A stretch of 64,000 nucleotides of DNA from Loxodes magnus (Eukaryota > Ciliophora > Karyorelictea > Loxodida > Loxodidae), in the NCBI GenBank assembly GCA_946699065.1, contig CAMPDV010002390.1:1-64000 (forward strand). Direction: 5' to 3'. This document shows positions 25,239 to 35,275 of this stretch, piece by piece. The position numbers were made by a program, and so were the translations under genes. The notes beneath the pieces are model-generated. The model had not been told where the DNA came from, searched no databases, and saw nothing but the letters and a program-made list of their open reading frames with translations. Position 1 is the stretch's first letter, and every line of letters starts with the position of its first letter.

Positions 25239-26211
25239 TACAAAATTAATTAATTAATTTTAACTATAAGGGTTAGGGTCATCTTTAATTAGAGGAAATG
25301 TTTCCTCAAATTAAAGACAATAAAAGTTTTTATAATCAATACTCAACTGTACATGTCTTCATCTGAATCAATTTCAAACTGAGATAATTCTTCTTTCTCT
25401 TCAATAAGCTCATAGAATTGTTCTTCCATCTTCTTGTAATCTTTCTCCAGCTTTTCTAAACAAATTCTAAGGTCATTGTCGTCCTTTTAAAGCTAATAAT
25501 TCTGTTACTATTAATTACCAAGATCCTGCTTGATTAGTTTCACACTTGAATCATTTAATATCAGCTTCTTTCTGTAAATACCTCCAGAGTAGTTACAATA
25601 TAGCCTACTCGATGTTCCAAATTCTTTACGGTGCTTCTCAAGCACTCTTCTTCACTTCGGACATTACCTCCAAAAATGTTCAGCCTTTTGACAACAATAG
25701 CAACGTTTTATTAAAGGTTTGAATTAAAATTTTGATTCTGCTTGCATTTTTTCAATTTCCATCTTATCTGTTTGAGGTTATTTTTTTTTATTGGTAATCG
25801 ATTTTCTTCTTTAATTTTCTATTGATTTGCTACTAGTTTTTTTTCTAATAGTTCAAATTAGGAAATTAAGGTTTCAATTTAAAACTAAACTTTACTTACC
25901 AAGTCTTGATCTTCCTTTTTTCTATCTTACAAAAGAAGCCGAAGATTCAAGTTTTCCGCCTTCAGGATCTATATTTCGGTATTCATTTTCTCAATTAATG
26001 AATAAAGCTAAATAATGTCTTGCTCATGGGATTTCTCAAGTTTTTTCAGTTTGCTAGGAAATTCCGTATTTCACAATCCTTAACAGGAGTAGATTTATCT
26101 TTTTTGAATTCTTGGTTCTTGTTAGTTAACTGAGACTTAAGATTGATCTTTAAGGTTAGAATTTAAGGTTTAGATACCCGGGTTTTCTTCCATTAGGAAT
26201 TACAAAATTAA
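25239..26211 (-). mobile_element. CCHC single-ORF retroelement E5 with 11-bp target duplication
   Basis: TACAAAATTAA occurs at 25239-25249 and 26201-26211. On the minus strand the leader is about 7 nt before the ATG at 26193. After the stop codon comes a strong hairpin (CTTTAATT, then GAGGAAA, loop CA, TTTCCTC, then AATTAAAG) and a tail of AATTA-type repeats at 25246-25262. The overall plan equals that of the other single-ORF elements. A LINE fragment on the opposite strand begins about 14 bp beyond its 5' end. Confidence 0.78.
25343..26193 (-). pseudogene. coiled-coil plus CCHC zinc-knuckle ORF1/Gag-like protein (one indel)
   Basis: The frame from ATG 26193 gives a low-complexity head, then a heptad-like coiled coil (LIEKMNTEIQILKAENLNL and ISQFELLEKKLVANQQ). 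At a run of nine A (minus strand, near 25777-25785) the frame shifts. One extra base would make 852 nt and 283 aa. The next frame has KMEIEK and then RCYCCQKAEHFWRQC, a canonical C-x2-C-x4-H-x4-C knuckle, followed by YSGGIYRKKLI, shared with the ORF at 23612-24349. The protein ends in an acidic coiled segment (EEKEELSQFEIDSDED) at TGA 25343-25345. Trimerising coiled coil plus RNA-binding knuckle is the layout of an ORF1 chaperone. Function is inferred. Confidence 0.75.
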
Positions 26212-26224
26212 AGAATAAAATTTA

Positions 26225-27350
26225 AATAGCACAAAGATAAATCATAAGAAAATACTTGAAAATTCCGCAAGCATCATTTAAAGAAATACAGTATATAGAT
26301 TTTAACTGATATAAATTTGAAGATTCAACAGCATAAAAATTTTTTAAATTCTGCAAGAAATTATAAAATTAATTCAGAAACTATCAAGATAAAGAAAAAA
26401 ACGGATAAGATACAAAATTCTAATAACTTTTCAAACAGAGTTAAAAATAGAACTAAAAATATAAAAAAACATTAAAAAAATTGAAAAATTCTATGAATTA
26501 AACAATGAATAAATAAAAGATCTTAACATAAAAAATTATAACTAAAGAAACCTAAAAAAAATACAAACAAAATTTTTAAAGGAAACAATAAAGAGAATAT
26601 AAGATATGAAAACAGCAAAAATAATTTATAAACAATATAAAAATGAGACTAAATTAAAAAAAATTACTTATATAGCAACAAATAAAGAATTAATAAAAGA
26701 ATAAAAATTAATTTATAGACTTAGAGCGCAATTAATATTTTTTAGAGCTGATCTCTCAGCAAGACACATTGATTAAGGGCTAATATTATGTATTTGTAAG
26801 CAATAAGAAAAATTTGAACACATCTTTGTTTGCTAATATTACAGATAAATTATATAAGAAAAAAGTCTTCAGATACAAGAAACATTATAAAATCTAAGCA
26901 AAAACATAAATTCGAAAAGAAGGAAAGAATAAATATCAAATAAAAAATAGAAAAAAACTTGAAAGAAATGCTAGAATATAATCAAATTTTAATAAATTAA
27001 GAAACAAAAAAGAATAAATAAATATTATAAGATATTTATCTTAAGATAAAAAACATGGTCTAGAATAAAGCAAAATCTTTAATAAATAACTTATTTTAGG
27101 AATGAATGAGCGAAAACTAAATCCGTTAGTAATATGAGAGTAAGGAAGAATTAAAATAATTATTTTTAATATGAACAAAGATTAAAGAAGAAGAGAAGAA
27201 AAGTAAAGCAATAAAAAAATAAAGTCAAATCAAAACAATAATGAAAGCCAAAGAGTTTAAGAAGGAGAGTTATATCATAAAAAATTTTATTAAGCTGAAA
27301 GGAGAACATTATATAATTTAATTTACAGTGAATAAATTATATTCATTTTA
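26225..27350 (+). pseudogene. LINE reverse-transcriptase C-terminal fragment
   Basis: The 5' part is missing: no catalytic YxDD is in this piece. The frame reads FKEIQYIDFNWYKFEDS, then a K-rich helical linker, then LIYRLRAQLIFFRADLSARH. This leads into C-x-C...H-x4-C (LCICKQQEKFEHIFVCQYY near 26785-26835), the pattern at the end of many non-LTR retrotransposon polymerases. The frame shifts at A-runs (near 26955 and probably near 26400). The final stop is uncertain because in-frame TGAs may be Trp. It is a 5'-truncated copy, as LINE insertions usually are. It shows that a LINE lineage able to supply reverse transcriptase exists, or existed, in this genome. Confidence 0.6.
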
Positions 27351-29489
27351 TAATTTAATAGGTTTATAATTGTATGCTTTCTTTAAGTTAAGAGGAAAAA
27401 AATTTAATTAAAAGCAGAATGGCAAACTAGTTCATGTTACTAGAATTTTTCGATATAATTATTAGCAGTAATTATTTTACTAAAACGAATACTATAAATT
27501 TCAAGTTAGAGCTTTGAATTTTATTCTTATTAACAATGAGAATCAACTTTAGTATAAAAATGCCTATATATAGATTTATAAATAATGAATATTTTTAAAA
27601 ATTGCTAAATTACACTAATATTATATAATTATGAATATATAGCTTCATTTCTATAAGAATTATTTTTAGTTTATATCTATAATAAAATATTTCATAGAAG
27701 ATCAATTTCAAAAATAATTTAACTTATTGAAAAGGAAAATTGAATGAAGAAGTTATTTTAAAACAATTGCAAATGTTTTTATTTAAAGGAGACAAAGTTG
27801 ACAATTAAAGACTTAAAAATCCCTTCAATATACCATCTAACTTATATCATTCAAGTTATTTTATATAATTTTTTAATAAAAATCTTAAGAAGGACCACTC
27901 AAAAAGAAATAATAATTTAAAATGATAAATCATTGCTAGTTTTAAACTATGAGTATATAAGTGTATAAATTTATATAATTTACTTTTTAGTTCATAGTTT
28001 GAAGCTTTAATCATTTTTTTTTATATAAGCTGCTACACATTTCATTATTATTTATAAAAATTTTAAGTATTCACAATTAAATTTCCTCTCTTTTTAAACT
28101 TATTATTTTTTATTTCTTATTTTTAATACATTCTATTCACTTTTATTTTGCTTTTTGTCTATTTTTTCATTGTAATTTGTCATAATTCACCAAATTTTAA
28201 ATCTTCCATTATTTAATTGTTTAAAATTATTTCTTCACCTTTACTCTATTTAATGAATATTTTCCTTTTTTTATTTTTTTTATTTTTATTATATATTAAG
28301 CAGGAAAATCAAGATCAAACTTATTTTCTCAATTCTCAGACTTAATAGGATAAAAATTCTTAGCTGAGATTCACAGATTACAATATGAGAACTAAAAATA
28401 CATATCGCAATTAAAAATTAGTGTATTAAATTAAAAACCTTAACAGGAATATCTTATTTGATCACTATTAATGCAAAACTCCAAAAGAAAGTAAAGGAAA
28501 AACCTTAACCTTAAAATATGTTTAGTAATCCAAGGAGCATTTTTGGATTTTTATAATATACTTCGTTCTCAATATTTTTTTAATTTTTCTTTTTATTTAA
28601 TTTTTATTAAATTTATTATTTATTTCATCACTTTATTATTTATTCTTTAGTTTTGCATTTTTTTATCTTATATTATTCGGATCTAGTTGTTGTTATCTAT
28701 TTTAAGTTTTTTTTGAAAAAGCATCATTGTTGATTATTAAATTTCTATCTAGAGTTATTTAATTTTCTTTTTTAATTTAATGATAAATTTCTAGTGAAGT
28801 TTTGAATACATTTTTTTGGCTCTTAAGATTTTATTAAAAATATATACTTTTTGTGAATTTACAAATTGATACTTCTCTCTTTCACTTCTATGGTTACTAA
28901 ACTAAATTTTTTTTATGCATTCAATTTCATTTCTTACCATACTTTTTTTTTTTTTTGCTTCATATATGCAAACGCTTTAGCATACATTCAGAAGTTTGGC
29001 CTCCTTTAATATAGCTTAACTCTAATAATATGGATAGTTAGACAATTTTAAGCGATTATTGCTTATAATCGATGAATCTTTAGCAAAAATTGATTAGAAG
29101 CAAATTCCTAATAAAATTTGCAAATCATGCCTTAAATTAGGAAATTAAATTTGTAAACAATTCAGATTGATAGATAACAAATAAATAGACCAATTTATAC
29201 ATAAATATTCAGATGAATCTATCTCTTAATGAAAATACTTTTAACTAGCTTAAATTTAGAATTAAGGTTTTTTCCACTTAGAGGAAGAAAAAATTAATTT
29301 TTTCAAAATATGATCTGGCGTTTATAGATAAGACAAGCATTTAATTCTTTGAAATAGAATAAGAATTTTTTAATATTTGTATTTAAAAAGTTAATAAGTA
29401 TTTTCACTAAATTAGCTAATTGTACTTTCTGTTAAGAGAAGATAAAAAAGAGAAAAATATAGTAATAATTAATTTTATAAGATAAAAAA
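27351..29489. other. AT/T-rich spacer with two small coding-like patches
   Basis: Mostly T-rich. At about 29030-29235 (+) one frame reads LLLIIDESLAKIDQKQIPN and then KICKSCLKLGNQICKQF, with a C-x2-C pair, ending in TGA at 29228-29230. It is short and unplaced. At about 28300-28450 a patch with GQKFLAEIHRLQYENQKY looks like a coiled-coil remnant. Neither is supported well enough to name. Confidence 0.4.
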
Positions 29490-31557
29490 TCAAATTTTTC
29501 CTTTATATATTTTCATTTTATGATCCCATGAAAATGAAAAAGATAAATCCTGAACATAAACTTTTTAGTGAATAATTTATGGTTCCTTATTTGTATAATT
29601 TACTGAGTGATTAACCAATTTTAGAGTCTTGGTCATTAATTCCAATCTTTAAAATCCTTCTTTTAGTGCATGAACGCTTTCTTAATGGCTTCACATAACA
29701 TGCTTTCCACGAGGAATTATTGGACTTACAAAAGTTTTATGCTAGTTTATGTTGAAATGTCAAAATGATCTTAAAATCCAATCACATCCAACAAATATAT
29801 TTTTTAAATCAGGTCAAATGTAATCAGGAAGTATAAAATTCCAGTGCCATCTAAGTTTATCATATCTAAACTGAAATAAATTATTTTCAATGCTTATATT
29901 CTATGGATAACTTGTAATTGGAATGGAAGCTACTCGTTTTCCATATTTTTCATTAAGAATAAATTTACGAATTACTCATTTACTATATTCATAAAAATCA
30001 ATAGACATTTAAATATCATCCTCACATCAAAGTATTGATTTAGCTTTTAGATACTCGAACGTTATATTAAGCATAAAATACGCATTTTAAGCACATTAAA
30101 ACTCTCCCTCTTTTTCAATATCTAAAAAAGCCTTAGGAGTTTCTGTTCTTGGATGCATAACGTGAATAATATTCAGTATTTTTCTTCTTTTAAATTGATT
30201 AATCACATCAGTCACTTATTAAGAGTCACCATCTTAAGAAATAAATATTATCGTTTACTTGATACCATCAGCTTTTTCTATTTTACTTAAAGTTTTTTTT
30301 AATATATTATGTCTTTTAAAAACAGGCATTAGAATGGGAAAGATATTTTCCTCTTATAGATTAAGTCGATCAATATAATCTTAATATTATTTTCTTATAT
30401 ATTCATAGATTTCAGGATATCATTGATTGAACTTATGGTCTATGCAAGGTAATTTATCTCATTAAATTTGTAAAAAATTTGATGGCACAATTTACCCAAA
30501 ATGGTGCTTACCTATTTAATATACATTTTTAAGGTAGAATTTTTGTTTTTTTCTACTAGGTAAAAATGCATAGTATTTTCCAGTGAGAATGTAATTCGGC
30601 CGAAAATTAAAAATAATTGTTTTAAGTACTGAATCTTGATTTTAATCTAAGTTTAGAAATTTATACCTACTTTAGATATAGAATTTTAGGAACATTAAAG
30701 AGTTTAAATTTCCTACTATTTCATTACTTCCATTTTCAACTGAATACTTTTAAATAACTTAAGATCCAATTCTAAAACGAATTCCTGTCTGCATCAGTCT
30801 ATAATAGTCTGGATTATAGAATGAGAAAATTTCTTAATTTATTCTAATTTAAGCTTTAGGCATTTAAGCATTTGCAATATAATCAAAGAAGGAAGTTCCA
30901 TATGCCGTCAGAAGTATCTAAATGTTGTATCAAACTCCTGATTTTATTGTAGAGTTAGTCTTGAAAAATTAACAGCCTTTGTCTGATCCGGTTTCTAGTA
31001 AAATTTTTCACTCTCTATTCAAATCATAAGTAAGATATAAAAAATAGCCTCAGTAATCACTCAGCTTACTACAGCCTTACATCTTATTTCCTAAAATAGC
31101 AAAAAGATTTTCTTTTGAACTTTAGATGTTAATATGCTGATTTTGATCCTTCAATTAACTAAAATTGAACTTTACTCAAAGGGAAATATGCAACTCAGGG
31201 AAATCAAAAGAACGTAAAGGTCCATAATGATAAACTGTTAATTTGGCTACAAATTAATTATAACATTCTTTAAAGGCTTTAACTTTTCTTCCTTCTTTAT
31301 CTTTTTAAAATGTTGAACTGTATAATTAATAGCCCTATCAATTTTGAAGCTATTAGTAATTCTTCCTTTTGATTCTGTTCTCAAATCACTTTCTTATATT
31401 TTATAAAATTTATTAATTCTCTCAGAAGACTTAAATTCTCTTCCATCTTCTTCTCTACTTTAGAAAATTCTAATTGCGATTTAGCTAAAATAAGGAAAAA
31501 AACAGATGAATAAAGAAGCATAAAAAAGAGGAACTTTATGATTGTTTATCTCTCCAT
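29490..31557 (-). CDS. GT13-like glycosyltransferase (MGAT1/POMGNT1 type), two apparent 1-nt deletions
   Basis: ATG 31557 opens MERQTIIKFLFFMLLYSSVF, a signal anchor typical of type II Golgi/ER enzymes, then a helical stem. A long lumenal region follows. The catalytic domain in the last ~230 residues has FISQDGDSQQVTDVI, then LWCEDDIQMSIDFYEY (the EDD of GT13 enzymes that binds Mn2+ and the sugar nucleotide), VGCDWILRSFW at the place of the catalytic Asp loop, and VSPIIPRGKHVMWSHQ, equivalent to the conserved SPEISR-type segment. The stop is TGA 29490-29492. Two shifts, near 31385 and at the A5 near 31305, each need one added base; 2068+2 is divisible by three (about 689 aa). Family activity: transfer of GlcNAc from UDP-GlcNAc to a glycan. 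The exact acceptor is unknown. Confidence 0.75.
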
Positions 31558-34395
31558 TTATAATTCTTAATTATCTAAAACTAGTTAAATAAAACAAATC
31601 TCTTAGCTATTTATTTGCTTATGAGATATCTTTGAAATATAAACATTAGTATAACTTAGTGCGTTTTTTCATCAACTAAGCTTTTCTTTATTTTCTGATA
31701 TGAAAGAAAGTATTTTATGGACATTAGCGAAGTAAAGTCTATTTGAACATTTTTAAATAGATAAATTTTATTTTTTCACAAGTAAATATACAGAAATTTT
31801 GGTCATAAGATTGTATACCAAAATTTAAATTAGAGCAAATTAACTTAATAGATATAACTTCTTAAATTAAAAAATCATATAAGTGAAAATTAAAAATAGA
31901 CTACTACCTCCTATGATTGCTACTTAGACTGTGTTTGCTTATTTCTATTTTTGCATTTTAATAGCATCTGTATAGTACTGTACTTATAAATGTTTAGCTC
32001 TAGCTTATTTCATACTAAATTTAAAGCAATTCCACTTTAGTTTTTTATAATAATATTAGTTAATTTCCTTTTATCATTTATTAATTCTCCAATTTTAATC
32101 TAAACTTAAGATCTTTAATATTTATTATTAAAGATCTTAAGTTTAGATAAATAATAGACTTTTTAAATTAGCTTGTATAAAATAATAGCTTGTAAAGCTA
32201 AAATTATCTAAGTATTCTTAACTTACTTAGAGTCTATTCTACTTTTATTAAGCTTTACTATTATCTTTCCATTTATTATTAATCCCTTTAAAGTTCTCTC
32301 TGTAATGTACTTTTCAATAAATCATAAAATAAGTAAGAAAACTTTTAGCATGTATTTATAAAAGTGATAAAGAATAGAAAAGCTATTAAACTTTATAATA
32401 CCTAATTTGTAAATAGATATAAGTAAATTACCTTTAAGGTTAAAAGTTCTAAGTATAAATAATACTAAATAGGCTACTCTTTATAAAGAGAGTAAATAGA
32501 AATAAAGCTTTAATTCTATTTTAACCTTCTTATAAACCTTAATACTCTTAAGCCACTTTATTTCATCTAATAAGTTAAACTTTATTTAATTATATCTTTA
32601 ATTAAATTTAATACGTTGAATGTAATAATTTTAGATTGTATATTAATTAAGGAAATTTAATAGTTTAATACCTAAGGAAAATTAAAAATACTTAGATACA
32701 GAAGAGATATTCTGAAATATATCAATGGTTTAATAAAAAATTTATTTTTAGCTATAATTTTAGATTTAAAATTATTACTTTAAGTATGGATAATTAGCTA
32801 TCTCATATTTTAGAACACTTGTTTAGTAAAAAATTTCCAAAAAACTAGCTATTTTTATAAATAATAGGTATTAGCATTATAAATAACTTAGTTATAATTT
32901 TTAAGGAATTAAATTAGAAAAATGAATTAATTGGTGGGGAGATTTAAGTTATAATCAGCTTTGCACTAATATAAAATATAGTTATTATTTAAATTAGAAT
33001 TTGATGTTTTGATGACATATTTTATCAGAAACAAGTCCATTATTCGTTAAGAAATGAAAGTATCAATAAGTTAAGTGTTAATAGTTGCTATTAAGGATTA
33101 CTTTTTTGCAATTTCTTCAGATTTATAATTTCAATTCTGTTTGGTGGAAATTTTATTTTAATAACAGTTTAAAATAATGGGATGTATCCTATAATAAATA
33201 TCTGCGATATTTTTTTAAAATAAACTATTTGATTGGATTAAGTGTTGATATAATGGCCCTTTCTATCCTTTATTTTGAAAGTTAATTTAAGGTATAAATC
33301 ATCAAAACATTAAATAAGCATAATTAGAAAAACGCAAAGGAAATAATTAAATAGAAATTAAGACCTAACAATATCTAAATAAGTATATGCATCTAAAATA
33401 TTTTAAGTTAACATACTCCATAATCATAGATTTTATTCCCTACTGAGGTCGGATAATCTTTTGACAACCTTTATAAGTTAGAGGTATATTCAAACAATTC
33501 TTATTATTATTCATAATTGTTTTGTCTAGCAACTATAACAAAAATTATTTTAAGGAATGTTTTTAATAATTTGTAAATAGCTTATTTGATATATTTAACA
33601 TCATAAAGATATAATTGTTTTTCCAGTGTAGATTAAACTTTAAATTATAATTAAAGATTTAGTATTTTTAGCTATTTCAATCACCTTCCAGATGATGATT
33701 CTTTTAAATTTCTATAAATTTAGTAAAAACTAAACTTATTGTTATAATAACTAGTTATTTTTCCTTTTTGGTTTATTAATTTTAGACTGAAGTATCTCTT
33801 TTAGTTTAGCTATTATTATTTTTATTTTATAGCTTAAATATTAAAACTTATAAAATCATAATGCATATGAACAAGTTTTGTTCGCAAATCCTTTTATTAG
33901 TTTCATATTTATCTTACTTTTCAAATAGAAATTATACTATTTATAACTTAAATTCTTAAAAGATAACTATAGAAACTTTATTCCTCAGCTACTACTATAA
34001 AAAACTGGGTTAAATATCAATTTTTAGATAAAATTAACACTCAATTATCAAAGAATTTTCAGTATTATAAGCAGCAAAACTTGTTCTTTACTATTAGTAA
34101 ATTTAAAGGAAAGATGAATTACAGTGATTTTGTATAAATAAAATAAAACTAAAGCTTAAAACTTCAAATAGCTAACTATTAAATAATAAACTTAAAAATA
34201 GAAGAAAATAGAAAACCCTTAGTTATTTCAAGAATAAATAGAAAGCTTAAAGCTAATAACTAGTATAACCTATTATTTCTTTTATTAACATACCCTAAAT
34301 TTTTAATATTCAAGTATAATTTGGATATTAGAAAATTACCTAGTTTATTACAAATGAGATACCCTTCATTTTCATTAAACAAGCTCTATAGAGAG
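31558..34395. other. AT-rich spacer
   Basis: No gene recognised. It contains the long perfect inverted repeat listed at 32098-32148. Confidence 0.55.
32098..32148. repeat. perfect 23-bp inverted repeat with 5-nt loop
   Basis: Left arm 32098-32120 begins ATCTAAACTTAAGATC; the right arm 32126-32148 is its exact reverse complement; the loop is TTTAT. Perfect arms of this length are unlikely by chance even in AT-rich DNA. It could be a small hairpin transposon remnant, a transcript hairpin or an extrusion-prone site. No flanking duplication was noticed. Confidence 0.7.
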
Positions 34396-35275
34396 TAAGC
34401 TGTTGACTATAATAATAATAATAATAATAATAATATACTTAAAGTTAGTAGAGTTTTGCATTTTCTGGAATTGCAACCAGTTCCTGCGGACAGTTTTTTT
34501 AACGTGGGTGTGATCCACGACCTTTTTATTAAGTGGAAGGTTACCACTGTAACCGTTCATGTGGTCTTGCAAAAAGCTTTTATTTGTAGATCCCTGTTGG
34601 AGTTATTCATAGTTTATTGAGTTGTCTCCATGTTCTTTTCTACTCTTATTCGTTTATTTTCTTTCATTATCAACAGTTTTTTAAAATATGTTGATTTGAT
34701 TTGTAACATGAACAAAGTTTGTATTATTGTCTTTATTTCGTTCTTTTTTATGATAATTTATTTTCTATATTTTCTAATCTTTTAATGAAACTTGTAGCAA
34801 TCATTTCTTTTTCTGGATTCAATTCTGTTTTTAATTCTATTGGTATTTTTTCTATTTCCATTTTTGTGTCGTATTTAAAGTTTTATTATGATTAAGTTCA
34901 GAGTTATTCTTCCGTTATTAATTTGCTACAAATAAGTTATCTTCTAAGTATTAGTAATTCGTTGTTCTAATCTTCTATGTTACTCATTAGTTCCCGTATT
35001 TTTTCGCCTAAGTTGTAAGTTGTTTCTTCATAATTTGAGATTACTTTTTACATTTGGTCTAATTAAATTTAAAGTTTTTTATTAGTTTCGTTTTTAGGTT
35101 AACTTATCTCTATTTACCCTACCATAACTTTACCTTCTGAAGAAGAGCTTGACTCCTCCTATTGTTATTATTTTTTCTAAATTTCTTTTGCCGCTTTTCT
35201 CTTTAGGTTTCTAAGTTAATTTTTTGAGAGTCGAAGAGATTAATCCATTTTTTTTCTATCTAAGCTGTTGACTAT
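34396..35275 (-). mobile_element. single-ORF retroelement E3, inverted near-identical copy of E2
   Basis: TAAGCTGTTGACTAT lies at 34396-34410 and again at 35261-35275, a clean 15-bp target duplication around an 850-bp insert. On the minus strand the leader is GATAGAAAAAAA, the ATG is at 35248, and the 3' end has both hairpins described for E2 and about nine ATT units. Differences from E2 are a few single bases (for example TTGAACGG against ATGAACGG). High identity plus intact duplications points to recent activity. Confidence 0.9.
34411..35248 (-). pseudogene. ORF1-like coiled-coil protein of element E3
   Basis: Same protein as in E2: MDQSLRLSKNQ start, basic KRKAAK block, serine patch, MEIEK, and the C-terminal DHTHVKKTVRRNW. 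The one-base frame change at the A6 run is shared with E2. Without a TGA in the second frame, translation would run through the ATT tail as Ile repeats and into the flanking duplication. This suggests either a missing stop or one supplied by context. Confidence 0.65.

Noticed and set aside
25264-25275. GGGTTAGGG, which resembles a telomere repeat
   Set aside because: A single isolated occurrence between the hairpin and the tail of element E5; no array.
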